Shown here piece after piece: positions 10,316-21,760 of a stretch of DNA of 64,000 nucleotides. Each line of letters begins with the position of its first letter. Within the stretch, counting starts at the first letter, position 1. This DNA comes from Mesocentrotus franciscanus. Its lineage: Eukaryota; Echinodermata; Echinoidea; Camarodonta; Strongylocentrotidae. The DNA is taken from assembly GCA_037976565.1 (NCBI GenBank), contig CP137667.1, forward strand, positions 29,626,459 through 29,690,458. The letters run 5' to 3'. A program made the translations under genes and the position numbers. The notes beneath the pieces were generated by a model, which saw nothing but the letters and a program-made list of their open reading frames with translations, was not told the DNA's origin and made no database searches.

Positions 10316-11453
10316 GGGGGGTGATTCACTAACTTGGAACGATATCGTTCCTAAGAGCAATTTTTGGGATTGATTTCAATTCCAGCTTAAAATCGATTAT
10401 ACCTGACTGGTTCACTAAATCGCTTTTAGGCTGGGATCAATCTCAGCGTGAATAATCATGCGCGCATATGAATATTCATGTACGTGATCAATCCAACCAA
10501 TCAACAGACTCAAATGTTGGTCACTGGGCATCAATCAATCGCGTGGCCGATCGACATAACGATAATTAGCTAGCTATCGTCGCTTAATTTGTAAATAACG
10601 TTCATTTCTATGTTGATTTCGTTCTAACATTAGAAGAGAACTGAGTGAAATTTCGCAAACGACAGACACAAAAATCATTCATGACTGTTCCATGTAGCAG
10701 TGTGAGGACTAATACGATTTTCTGTGAGTATAGTTTGTCTTTCTTTGCGCTTGTTTCGAGTAAAATGCCGGATTTAACGTACGTCATGAACGTAAGTTAG
10801 ACCTACCATCCTCATGCAGCTAGCATGTAGCAGCAGCAGGCAGGCATGGAATGCCAAGTGTCCATATTAATATGTTTTTGAATAATTTAATCTGTAAGTA
10901 AATTGAAATAAAATGTAATAACATAATTGATAAACAACAATATAACTATGAAATAATTATGTTATCATTGTAATTAAGGGACATATCAAACTATTCAAAA
11001 ATATATTCATATAGACACTTGGCATTCCATACTTAGTCGGAGGATTAAACCGTGGACTAAAGTTAGTCCGCTTTCGAATTCGAGAATACCACCCAAAGTC
11101 TTTAGTGTTTTACATGTTGTTGGCACTAACTTAGGCCTACCCTATCATAGTATAAATCAAAACGATTCGATATATTGACTTTAACAGTGACTAACAATAT
11201 CTATCTTCCTCGTGTTTGCTCTAATTTAGCTTCAGTTTGACAGTTTTGTCTTAGCCTTTGCCAGAAATAAGAAAGTGTTGCTAAGAGTGATCGCGATCAC
11301 TCTTAGCCTTAATAGCGATTTTAATGCTAGCATTAATCCCAAACGCCTTAGTGAATCAGTTCCTAAAAGCGACATTGCTCTTAGGAGTGATATTGAGCCT
11401 AAGAGCGATTTTATCTCATTTGGGATCGATTTTAGCTGTTAGTGAATCACCCC
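10316..11453. mobile_element. 1.1-kb TIR element (GGGGTGATTCACTAAC) in DD gene intron
   Basis: Inverted ends GGGGTGATTCACTAAC and GTTAGTGAATCACCCC enclose about 1.14 kb, with subterminal CTAAGAGCGAT-type repeats on both sides. The paralogous intron of copy 3 at about 52,205-52,230 lacks the element (GAGAACTGGTGTAAGC), which proves insertion. The flanks TGG and AGG suggest a 3-bp target duplication with one change, as in PIF/Harbinger elements. No transposase is visible, so it is a non-autonomous element. Confidence 0.8.
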
Positions 11454-11731
11454 AGGTGTAAACTGTGAGGCTTTGAAATCATTAAAAAATGATGAGAAAT
11501 TGACTTAAATCCTTGCTGAACGTCATAAAAATTGCACACAGAAATATATGTATCGGACTACGAGCACGTGTAATGAAAGTTTGGTCCAAACATTTTACCT
11601 CTTTCTTGTCATATTTCGAATGAGCCTGGAACTTTCGACATTCGAAAAGCAATTCACTTCAGGGGAATTTCATCTTTAGTTTACTTAAAATTCTTCATTT
11701 TCAGATAAAACGGCTTCATCAGGGTTCTCGA
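11454..11731 (-). other. Intron of DD gene copy 1, colinear with copy 3
   Basis: Colinear with about 52,230-52,455 (shared TTCACTTTCAGATAAAACGG-like segments). It is non-coding intron between the linker and DD-B exons. Confidence 0.6.
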
Positions 11732-12953
11732 CATCAGTGGCGGATCCAGGAATTTCTTACGGGGGCACAAAATCGCATGGGGTGAAATGTATGAATAACG
11801 ATGGAGCGAGGCGTCAGCGCCGAGGGAGCGGAGCGACCAAGCGGGTGGGTCTGGGAGGGTCAGAACCCCTCCCTGAGTAGGAAGCATTTGCAATTTTAGA
11901 ACCACATTGGGTGCATTTTCAGGCACTTCCTGGAGTAATATGACGTAAACTTGCTTTCTCCTACCCCCTCAAAAAGTAGGGATCAAGGGGCGGATGATGG
12001 GATCTAGCTTAGTGCTAAGGGGGGGGGGGAGATTGACCCAATATGACGACATGGAGCATCGTCCACGATTTTTTGTTGTTGCTATTTTGAACCCCCGTAA
12101 GTGATATTTTCCTGGCATCTACTAACACAATGGAGACCATAAAAAGCAGCTAGTGGATGATAACGTCTTTTTAAATCAAGTAACAGTTTAACGGGGGTTT
12201 GACCCGATGACGATGCAGATACTGTGTGGGTCTGGACACATGATGGCGTTTTTCTATTCACATCACATTTTCACTTGGCAGCCCAAGAGGGGGGGAAACC
12301 CCTAACCCTCCCCATCCCCTAGATCCGTCACTGGGATCTTTTGCAAACTGGAAGCAATAAGCATTACATGTAGGCGATGGAAAAAAAGTGCTTGCGAAAC
12401 GGATAGAAACTTTGTGGTAGGCTCTTAGCGGCAACAGGGATGACAGAAAAAAATATGACAATGAAACCAGCAAACTGTGGCAGGATTAATGGCGGGGACA
12501 ATCTGCATGCTGAAAGAGCACTTAGAATAGGTATATCGGAAAATTAATTCAAGACTAAGTTATAGGTTAAAAGTTAGAAGTTATAAAGGAGATAAAATCT
12601 TTGGTATTAGTCATGTTCGACTTAAAATTGAAAGCCCCCGCCCCTTACCCGGTAAAAAAAAAAACACCTTCTTATAATATCATCCCCCTTTCTTTCTTTT
12701 CCCTTTTCATTATTCTCCTTTCCCCCCTTTTCTCTCCTCCTTCTTTCCGCCTTTCTTCTTTTTCCGCCTTTTCTCTCCTCTCTCTTCCCCTTTCCCCTCC
12801 TTTTCTCCTCTCCCTTTTCTTTCCTCCCTTTTTCTTCTTCTTTCTCTCTTCCTTTTTTCTTTCTTTTTCCTCTCCTTTTCTTTCCCCTCCTTTTCTCCTT
12901 TTCCTTTTTTGGCCGGGGGCACGTGCCCCTGTGCCCCCTGGATCCGCCACTGG
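11732..12953. mobile_element. DNA transposon with CAGTGGCGGATCC ends
   Basis: The ends CAGTGGCGGATCCAGG and CCTGGATCCGCCACTG bound about 1.2 kb. The pentamer GACAT flanks both sides, while the paralogous site in copy 3 (about 52,450) has it only once, so the element duplicated 5 bases on insertion. The ends resemble widespread hAT-type non-autonomous elements, although hAT normally duplicates 8 bases. An additional end-like sequence, AGATCCGTCACTG at about 12,320-12,333, suggests two elements in series or nested. It contains a long pyrimidine tract. Confidence 0.7.
12664..12912. repeat. Polypyrimidine tract (C/T)n
   Basis: About 250 bases of almost pure C and T on the plus strand. It gives spurious long S/F/L-rich and K/E/R-rich frames on the two strands. 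Confidence 0.9.
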
Positions 12954-13689
12954 ACATTATGTATTGAATCTAAACAGAATGCTCCTTCTAGAAACTTTTG
13001 TAAAGTTCTGCTAGTATAAATAAAGGTTAGACTAAAAGGACACATAGTGGCACAATGGTTGTGTTATGAACCTCGATATTTATGGAAAAGGGTTCACCGT
13101 GTCCTATTCCGTAAATCTAGCATTGGCATCCACGCACAAAGATGTAAGCGTTGACATACTTGTATTTCTTGAGATCTCGGATAGGGGTAATTTGCCTTTA
13201 AACAGTCTCCTGTTCTTTATATTATACATTCTATCACAATAATCCAAATATAACTCTAGATTCGAATTACATTTCTGTGTAGTAGTAGTAGCAGCAGCAT
13301 CAGGAGTTGGAGTAGCAGTAGAAGTGCTAGTTATAGCATTAGACGATGAGGGGAATGGTGTGGTTTTATCTGTAACATGATAAAGGTTAGGGAATCCTGA
13401 TTACTATGATTACATAATTGTGCATGATCAACCAGAATAGACGGAACATTAAAGACATGTTTTAGGGGGTAGATATAAAACTGGTACAATATCATACGCT
13501 TTCAAAGGACGTTGGATATTATTACTTCGGTTAACCGTAGCGCTCATGTTTGCATTCAATGAATAAGTCCAACCAGGTTCCAAGTATACACTTGAGCCGA
13601 GTATGGGAAATGTAGATTGACGTCTTGCAAAAGGACGATAATGCACGGCGGCATGGAATTCAAAACTTTCGGCTCACAGCCCAGGCCGA

Positions 13690-13762
13690 AAAACCAGTTG
13701 AAACCAGTAGGCAACTGGAAATCCTAACTGGTTTCAACTGGTATCAACTGGAATTTCGACCT
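13690..13762. repeat. Stem-loop built from AACTGG/CCAGTT units
   Basis: CCAGTTGAAACCAGT and its exact complement ACTGGTTTCAACTGG are separated by about 19 bases. Further AACTGG units follow. This can form a 15-bp hairpin. It may be a small MITE core. Confidence 0.6.
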
Positions 13763-13807
13763 GGGAGTCCAGAGACTTATGCAATACACCATAACGCTTT
13801 TACATAC

Positions 13808-13867
13808 CTTGATCTTGTTGGGATTTAGCGCTGCTGTTCTGAGGAGTTGGAGGATCTCCATCACCTG
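13808..13867 (-). CDS. 60-nt linker exon, DD gene copy 1
   Basis: Minus-strand internal exon with acceptor tctcctacag and donor AAG|gtatgt. It is 60 nt in phase 1-1, so it joins in frame between a DD-A exon ending in one extra G and the DD-B exon beginning GC. It encodes a polar, proline- and glutamine-rich spacer: GDGDPPTPQNSSAKSQQDQ. It has no fold of its own and probably serves as a flexible hinge between two death domains. A paralogous exon of identical length and phases lies at 52,764-52,823. That conservation of length, phase and sequence is the main support. Confidence 0.78.
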
Positions 13868-14130
13868 CTGTAGGAGAAATTTAAATAGAATGAGCTTATG
13901 AATATTCATGAATTTCCGCAGTGAGGCTTTTTATTTAAACCTGGGACGTGGGTGACATTGGTATTTCTTATTATAACGGAATTTGCAAAATATTTCGTCA
14001 TATTACAAATGAAAAGTATTTGACAAATTGAGTAAAATCAATCATATAAAACAAAGTGATTCATTTTCCTACAGGAAATAATATCGATATGCAAATCATT
14101 CAAACTTTTTTTACGTTCCATTAATTACCG

Positions 14131-14675
14131 TTGGTTTTAAAGGTACTATATCCCATTTGCAGGCCAAAAAAATGAAGAGGTTAAATTCCAACGGCATTTG
14201 AAAGACAATACTAATTTAGAACTTCCCTAAAAAGGGGGCTTGAAAATGTCTTTAAGTGGGAAAATAACGACTATTAGTTGTCGAATCGACTTAGGAGCTA
14301 TAGAGCCAGTAAGTAATAGTCTGATTTTTCAGACCATTGTACCGAATGGTCGTACGTTTTATGCTGCGCAAAGATTCAATCAGTTTAATTTTGGCCATTA
14401 CAAGAAGTGGGTTATTGATGTAGACAAATGCTCATGTACCTTTACAGCTCATTTTATGTATGTTATTACCAAAGAAGAAAAGCCAGTCAGTCACTCAATA
14501 GTGTCTGACAGTGAAGTCTAGCAAGTAAACAGGTTTCCTTGCATAATTTGAATATTAGGACACTGCTAACGTTTAAATTTCACAGATAGGACATACATGA
14601 CATATTTATAATTCCTGCAAAGTTCTACAGAATTTGATGTTGGCTGCAAAAGGGACATAGTATCTTTAATATTTA
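14131..14675. mobile_element. MITE with TTAA flanks, AAGGTACTATRTCCC ends
   Basis: The left end TTTAAAGGTACTATATCCCA and the right end GGGACATAGTATCTTTAA are inverted repeats of each other. Both carry TTAA-like flanks, as with piggyBac or Kolobok-type elements. A second copy lies inverted at 47,625-48,175. The open frame at 14,240-14,521 is not conserved in the second copy (stop and shifts), so the element is non-coding. Confidence 0.75.
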
Positions 14676-15271
14676 AGAAACTACTATGACTATTACATAT
14701 ACTAGTGGTGTGGGTAAACAAGATAATTGAGAGAAAGATACTGGACCAGTTCCTAATAAGCATCTATGTATAGTATGGTTTTAAAAAATAAATCCAAACG
14801 TCTACAGTTGTCTCAAACATTAAGAGGTGCCACTGTCTGTATTTAATAAAGAATCATTGTCTAACTAAAAGATAGAGATGCTTTGATTAGTGACCGATTT
14901 TTCTCGCCCTTTTGAAAAGAATACTTCAGCCTGTATACCATGAACTTCACCGTAAGTGTACAAATGAATAATAATTCCATAACCCTTAAAAAAAAATTCT
15001 AGTTTTCATCTTTGTAGGTCTACAAATGTTGTAGAAATGACTTCAGTCTGCTCACATTGGCTCATGTGCAAATAACTTTCCTGAGTACCACCAAGCTTTC
15101 AGTTTCTGTGGGTTTTACGAATTTGGTACAAAATAACTTTGTTTGTTCATGTTTAAGAGCACACATCCAGTTTTACATCTATGTGGGTTTTTACGAATTT
15201 GATTTTAAAAAATGACCTATGCCAAATTATGCCCAAGAGTGTACACATATGATTATTTGAAGCCATTGTAC
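14676..15271 (-). other. Intron of DD gene copy 1
   Basis: Non-coding sequence between DD-A and linker exons. A direct repeat around GTGGGTTTTTACGAATTTG occurs twice (about 15,110 and 15,185). Confidence 0.45.
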
Positions 15272-15571
15272 CTCCTGCGGGAAGAATTCATCCACAAAGG
15301 CCGCCAAACTAGAGTCACCCATTGCCTTCACTAAATCAGGTATTTGCTTCGCCCTTGGGGTCTTTTTTTCCAGTCAAAAAGCATGTTGGTGGTTCCTTCG
15401 AAACTATCATTTCTCTTATTTATACCCATATACAAATCGACCTTTGTTTGCCTGAATCCGAGTTTTAGACCTAGCGTGGGTAAATTCTTGTCTACGGCTA
15501 ATGCCTCTGCTACTTCGCTAAGCTTTTCGTCTGTCAGTGTGTCAGTCATGGCGATTTATTTTGCCCCACAC
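15272..15571 (-). pseudogene. Death-domain exon with ATG (DD-A), copy 1, frameshifted
   Basis: Minus-strand exon. The acceptor ctccttttcag sets the start at 15,571, the ATG is at 15,549 (context ATCGCCATGA), and the probable donor is GAG|gtacaa after 15,272. The death-domain pattern is clear: EVAEALAVDKNLPTLGLKLGF, then GTTNMLFDWKK with the conserved W. After DWKK the frame runs into a stop. Removing the shift at the T7 run (15,363-15,369 on the plus strand; an A run in the gene) restores TPRAKQIPDLVKAMGD, SSLAAFVDEFF, which aligns with helices 5-6 of the other DD exons. Either the gene is dead or the base was lost in sequencing. The gag|gt donor gives phase 0, unlike the phase-1 linker, so the exact splice is uncertain. 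Confidence 0.75.
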
Positions 15572-15607
15572 CTGAAAAGGAGAGAAAGAATACGCATGAT
15601 CAGATTT

Positions 15608-15723
<116 letters not shown>

Positions 15724-15775
15724 TTAATACCACTAGTAATACTACTGTTATTGGTAGTAATAATAATGATAATCA

Positions 15776-15990
15776 CAATAATAAAGATGATGATGATGAT
15801 AATAATAATAATAATAACAATAAAATTATTAATAGAGCTTCTTTTACGACGGTGACTAAGATGAAGCTAGCTGCAGCTGTTACTTCTTCTACTACTACTA
15901 ACACCACTGATATTACTACTACTACTACTACGACGACTACTACTTCTACTACTACTACTACTACTATTATACTACTACTACTACAGCCAT
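15776..15990. repeat. Compound trinucleotide repeats
   Basis: Imperfect ATG, ATA, ACT and TAC trinucleotide tracts in intron 1 of copy 1. Confidence 0.85.
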
Positions 15991-16733
15991 TGCTGCTGCT
16001 GTTTCAGACCAATTGTATGGGGAATGGGCAAATTAGCAATACACACTAATACATTCAATCATTTCACCAATAGGAAATCACACGCAAGACGCAATGGTGA
16101 GGTACATATACCGCGATATCTCTGATTTCAACCACAAGTGGAAATATATTCAATTATTATATATATATAAGGCTTCCAAGTGGTACAATAAATCAGTGTA
16201 TTTAATATCTTTAGCGCCGTACCCGGAAGATAGATCAATAATGGTATCGTATTGCTCTTTCATCCGGGAACTTCAACTGTCGATATACTATTGCTTGATT
16301 ATCGAATGTTGTTATTTCGCAGGGCAGCCTGATATAGATAGCAATAATAATATTGTATGGCTTTGTTTTCGTGTGATACAAGGATAAGAATATATTGCTC
16401 TCGCTATGACAATAATTATATTATTTTATCACACTCAAAGCCATCAATATTATATATTTATCCTCATATATCTCTTTACCGCTAACACAATTAAACGCAC
16501 GCCTATTACCCCCCACCCCACGACATCATGTACAACTGTGCGAGTATTTATGGGTGACGATCGGGAGATTCGGTACCAAAAGAACTACATGTACAATATA
16601 TACATTAGTATAGTCTATGCGGTTTTCAGGCAGCGGTGTGTTTGTGTGTTTTATAATATGTTTATCTTTATGACCACTATTTTTGCTTACTTTAGGAACT
16701 GAAATCACAGAACAGAAGTATATACACACTTAC
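15991..16733 (-). other. Intron 1 of DD gene copy 1
   Basis: Colinear with 33,600-33,818 upstream of copy 2 (shared GAACTACATGTAC, TATTTTTGCTTACT-type segments). No coding signal. Confidence 0.5.
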
Positions 16734-16930
16734 CTGACTTATTCGCTGTCCTTATGAATTGAAAAACGAAATCGATGTGCTACTGTACGACGGTAGGCTT
16801 CTGCAGTCAACCTGGCAAATGCATAGAAGTCTGTACTTGACATTGAGCGTCTTCTTCATATCGAATTCTCACAAACACTTAGTGTTATTGTGCGTCAGTA
16901 CCATCGTAAGCAAGAAGCTAAAGGTAGAGG
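16734..16930 (-). other. Non-coding 5' exon, DD gene copy 1
   Basis: On the minus strand a donor reading AAGTCAG|gtaagtg ends the block at 16,734. The block is conserved with 33,819-33,970 and 54,173-54,350 (shared ATGAATTGAA, ACGAAATCGATGTGC and CAGTACCATCGTAAGC segments). All three copies keep the donor and none has a long frame, which suggests a 5' UTR exon. The 5' boundary is set only by where similarity ends. No TATA box is obvious. Confidence 0.55.
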
Positions 16931-17439
16931 GTAGTAGACGATGTGGTTGTAGACCTAAGCGGCAATTCACCGTCCTGGCTCTGCTAAAAAAGCCGGTCCG
17001 ACGTGTTAAATATTGCCACATGAATGATGTTGGATGAGAGCACTTTTTAAACATAAAAGGAAATATATATAAGTTCTTTAGTTATCAGAAAGTAAATTTA
17101 ATTTTTAAACAGATCTGGAGTGATTATTCTAACTAGGGTTGTAGCAAACAATTCACATACTATAATCAGGATTGCTCTTCTTGAACTAATGTAGGAGGTT
17201 TCAATAAATATAGTTCATTCTATTTAGAATATAATACATCCGATTTTTAAAGAGTCTCTTTCTTTATCAAAAATTAGTAATATGTAGCTAGGCATTCATT
17301 TTTTGTTGATAATAAAATGGAAAATGTATTGTGACCTGGTCCTGCCTCCTAATTCCGGCAGGGGCGGTTTTAAAAGATTTGTTACTTTCTATTAGAAAAA
17401 TGTGTATGTTTTTTTTGTTTTGTTTTGTTTGTTTTTTTT

Positions 17440-17770
17440 TTGTTGGGGGGGGGGTCAAATACTTTTGGGACGGGCTTGAGCTCCAATGTCCCCCCCCCCC
17501 TCCCCCTCAAGATGCAATTTCTATATTGAGGATTATGTACATAACCCATTTCATTTGAAGTAGTGAATTATCACTACTGAAGACAGACCTGCAAACAAAT
17601 ATCTGATAAATCACCATCATCGTAATCATATAGGGTCAATCGCTATATTTATTAACTGTTAGCATTATATTTGCTTTTAAACAGCGTGAATATAGCCGTG
17701 CGTGTATCAAAGTCCTATGCACCCGTTTGTGAATTTATATTTATTCAAGTTATCATATACACTCAAACCT
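17440..17770 (-). promoter_or_regulatory. Conserved upstream block of DD gene copy 1
   Basis: Colinear with 43,615-43,960 upstream of copy 2 and, in part, with 54,680-54,775 upstream of copy 3 (shared GACGGGCTTGAGCTCC, TCGTAATCATAT, TATCAAAGTCCTATG). It lies roughly 0.5 kb upstream of the 5' exon. It may carry promoter or enhancer elements, or may simply be part of the duplicated unit. Confidence 0.5.
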
Positions 17771-19439
17771 GCCATTCTCAATTTTGGTACGGATTTCTGT
17801 TTTTCGTTCAGTGGGTTCTGAAAATTCTGCTGATGTTATGTACAAAAAAATTAAACTTTGTTTGAGTATAGAGGGGACAAATCTAAACTCGTTCAAATAT
17901 CATCATGTACCTCTCATAATAATTATCCTGTATTTCAAGTCTATGAAGAAAATTAAATCATAATCTGTCCACAAACCCTTTTTACAATTTATTCAAACTT
18001 TCACCTGACTCCTATCACAACATTGTGCAATTATGCAATATATGACAACCTTTTTCTCATGATGCCTAGTAAAACAGTGCAGCCATTCCATTTTTAATAC
18101 GTATGAGCTGAATTGTTATTCTAAGTCGAAATTAAAAACAGACTTTTAAGGAATTAATTGTTTTCATTATGTTAGACAGCTTGATTAATTAGGCTAGGAG
18201 GGGCATTCTTGTTTTAACCCTTTTGAATAAATGCTTTTTCTATGAAACGTAGTGCTTGTCTTTGGACCGCCATTATAACATTTGGAGCTTTAAATAAAAT
18301 ACTAGATACTTACAGAATGATTTTTCTCTCTTTTTTATATTCACTTTTTACCAAACAAATTATGTCTCCCACCTTCATTTGTGTTAACAGTTTTCTGTCG
18401 GTATTACAATGGCTTTTGAAGATTGTACTAATCTTTTTTAAAAGAAATAGGAAGTATCTTTAAATGTGTAAACCATAGATTTTCTGGACGATTTCGAATA
18501 TTTCCCCTAGTATCTTATCATTCTGATGGTCTGTTTTCTCCAGGACATTCTTGTTTCAAGCACATACTCAGAGGAGGCAAGCATTTGATTTGGTTCTGGA
18601 CAAGTCTCTCTGTAGATTTTCCTGTAAAAGAGAGGGAATTTAATTTTTAGAATAAATACTGAGCATGACCATTTTAAATATTGATGAGCATTTGCAGAAT
18701 TGACTGCTATTTTAATTTTGATTTTAGACAAAATAACCTCCTTCATTAGGCCAAATAACTATAAAAAACAAGTTTCTTGTCCGTTATTTGTTTAAAAAGG
18801 AGGAGGCAGGGCATTACTATTTTTCAATTTTTTGCTATTTTTGTCCAAGATGGCGTCATGCTGATATAGCTTACCAAGGTATATTTATTTACAGATATTG
18901 TGTTATTTGAGTATACTGATGCAATGTATTACAAAACAAATGATTTGTATCATTTTAGACCACTTGCTAAGGTTCAGCTAGAAGCCATTTATACAAAATG
19001 TACATCACAGCCTTTTTTTCTTCTACTGAATAACTAGTTAATAGTTTTTAAAAAGCTGTTGGCGGAATGAGAAACTCTTATTTTGGTTATTTTGCCTTTT
19101 AATTATAACAATGAAATTTATGTTCAATTTCTTGATCTAGATCTGCAGGTAGTTTAGTTGCTCTCTGTCAGTCTGGGTGATCTGGATTAATTGTCTTGTA
19201 AACTGCTCATTCTATCAAATTGAGGAAATGCAAAATAAATAGAGAAAACAATCCTGTTCACAATAAAAAATAATTTCAAAGATAGAGGCAAAGCCTACAA
19301 AGAGATTATAGAAACACACATGCAGTCACCACGTCCACTATATACAGTAGTCTAGACTGAATGTTTTGTCAAATACATATTGTCATTGTGTGCTAATTTG
19401 TCTTCAACAACTCTTAAACATATGATAATGGAAAGGCGC
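17771..19439. other. No gene seen
   Basis: About 1.7 kb of AT-rich sequence. Open frames here are short, with no recognisable similarity or splice structure. Confidence 0.4.
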
Positions 19440-19680
19440 GACAGCTACGAGACCTTAGTTCTAGGCTACTAGGCCTAGACCTAGTTCTAGACTAGTAGTA
19501 GTAGTAGTAGTAGTACTATAGTAGTAGTACTAGTAGTAGTAGTACTAGTACTAGGCTACTAGTAGTACTAGTACTAGACAGGAGACTGTCTAAAACTTAA
19601 GTTACAGACGTCAGACTGAGTCTCGAGTCTAGATCTAGATTACATTTCTATTTCTCACTAGAGTCTATTGAAATCTAGAC
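19440..19680. repeat. CTAG/AGT-rich palindromic low-complexity block
   Basis: Dense CTAG and TAGTACTAG words, with an AGT trinucleotide run at about 19,494-19,516. It is self-complementary over short distances. Confidence 0.75.
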
Positions 19681-19739
19681 ACTGTTTGGGTTCTTGCAGT
19701 TTACTGCAGGAGTTGTTGTTTCGATAATTAGGATGAAAT

Positions 19740-20130
19740 AGAACTGGAATTTTCGGTTCTAAATCCGACAGCTCAGCTCGGTCAACTCCGGATAACAGCA
19801 TCGGATGATGGTAGGACTAATGCAAAAATGCCCGGCACCAGGCCGGGCGTTACACGCAGCTTCCGCTCTCGGTTCGGGCGCAAGAAATTTGACAAACACT
19901 CGCATACGAGCTCTCATAATCAATCTTTGTTTAACCGCTGGAAAAGTATTTATAAGCACACATACGGTATGTCGAGTTATGAATATCATTCTTCGTATTA
20001 GGGAATAAATATGACATGTACTTACGGGATTGCTACGAAAAAAAACATTTCAAGCACCGAAGTTGGGTTCATTGTCACAGATGATTGCAGACGACGGCGA
20101 AGCAAAATGGAGCTATTGCGCACGCGCATA
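19740..20130. promoter_or_regulatory. CpG-richer segment with NRF1-like site
   Basis: CpG density rises clearly above the surroundings. TGCGCACGCGCA near 20,115 fits the NRF1 consensus YGCGCAYGCGCR. No transcript could be assigned, so it may be a relic promoter or an orphan CpG patch. Confidence 0.3.
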
Positions 20131-20283
20131 ATCGTAATGATCGTTTTTTAAACGATCACTTTGTTATTAGTTTTATGAAACGGATTTTCACTTCAATAAC
20201 AAGCTACGATAGTCGTAATTAGATTTGTTATAGATATCACATTTGTCATAGTCGTAAGTCAAAAGCTTTATGAAACGGGCCCC
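20130..20283. mobile_element. Small MITE, TTTCATAAA family
   Basis: Internal TTATGAAACGG and the terminal CTTTATGAAACGGGCCCC match the family seen at 6,893 and 31,855. Its left end is less clear. Confidence 0.5.
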
Positions 20284-21014
20284 TGTACCTGATGTAATAA
20301 CTCTCTTGTAACTCTGCTTCATGAAGAAGATTCATTTAAGCTTTGACCTGAATTTCTCTATCAGATTTGAATGATGTGAAGCATAATGAAAAAGTCTGAC
20401 AGTTTGTCCATATTGTGTATTTTGGTAAAGGACAACACTATACTAAATGAATTTTTCGTTAGGTATGACAACTAAAGCATCCTCGGTAAAAACAATTAAT
20501 TCAATTTAATTCAATTTGTCAAATGATCATGATGTGCATTCTATTGAGTTTGGCAGCTAAAATTATCAAAATGTTCCGTGAATGCGTTTTGTTGTTGTCT
20601 TATATCTCTTTCTTTTCTTCTCACTTTCTTTCTCCCCCACTCTGTCTAACCCTTCCTTTCTGCATATCTCACATCCACCGCAAATGAAAAATAGTAAATA
20701 TAATAATATCCTGGGTGTATATAGCGTTTCATGTATCGACGGTGTCTCTGAGAGTTTTACATATATATTATGTTTTTGTCATCGGTTTCAGGCTCACCCA
20801 CATACAATGTATTAACATTTTGCCCTCCCTTGGGAGCACTCCAGCCAGTCGCTATTTACAGACGCCCACAATGATAAGGAAACTATAATGACTTTCGCAT
20901 CCTACCGGATACCGATTTAACATCTTGGTCGAGAGTTGCAAATGTGGAATTGATGTCTTGCCAAGGGATTTTAAGTGCCCTCAACCCTCAACCATTAGAT
21001 TTAGAGTCAATTGA
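20284..21014. other. No gene seen
   Basis: AT-rich, with no exon-like structure recognised. Confidence 0.4.
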
Positions 21015-21760
21015 CTGAACCAGGGAGGTGATAGAGAAGGAGTGGAAACTCTTGTAATTTATTCAAACGAATGCGTAAGTTCTACAGCGTAACAATGGGA
21101 TATGTAACGTGCCACTTGGCTTTGAAGATCCATGCTCCGAGTCGCTCTTCCACTGCGGAGGCCAGGCACCAGTTTCACATTTACTACAAAATATTAAATT
21201 ACCGGCAAAATGTCAGTGTAAATTATAAACTTTATATGGGGATTGTATTGGGAATAGTGCATTAAACAATTTTTCAAATTTAGTACTCAGCCCTTCCTAT
21301 AATTTGTGTGCCAGAGTTCGTAAAAGAAAAATTAGATATTGACAACAACTCGATAATTTAGGATAATGCGCTTATTTTCGCAGGATTAAATGTCCCGTCA
21401 TTTAATCCATGATTTACAATCTTCGATAACTTTAAGTTTGGTAATGCGTGTTTTCGCCTGTTTGTTGGTATTTTTGCAGTTGGAAAAAGGATGAAATTAC
21501 AAAAGTTTGTGTTTGCTTGTTCTACTCATTACACATTCAACAATTTATAATAAATCATTGAAAGGGACTGCGATTATTTGCTGGGATCCATTTTCTGATG
21601 TAGGAATTCTAAAATCTTGATATTTCATGCGCTCTTTTATCTCACCACCTGGTCAACAGTTGCAGATTAGCGCAACTTTTCGACGGCTTGGAGCATGGGG
21701 TCATAGGAGAGCGGCTTGGTTCCACTCCTTCTCTATCACCTCCCTGACTGAACCACTGTA
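21015..21760. repeat. Inverted-repeat element
   Basis: The segment GGGAGGTGATAGAGAAGGAG at about 21,026 recurs inverted at about 21,733, and ATCCATGCTCC at 21,130 recurs inverted near 21,695. The pair encloses about 0.6 kb. It may be a foldback element. Confidence 0.5.

Noticed and set aside
12601..13045. Several overlapping frames rich in S/F/L or K/E/R
   Set aside because: All are readings of a polypyrimidine tract inside a transposon.
14240..14521. 93-codon open frame as a small gene
   Set aside because: It lies wholly within a MITE, and the second copy at 47.6 kb has stops and shifts in the same frame.
19805..20008. Small CpG-rich coding exon
   Set aside because: Both strands are open by composition, with no start context, splice partner or similarity.
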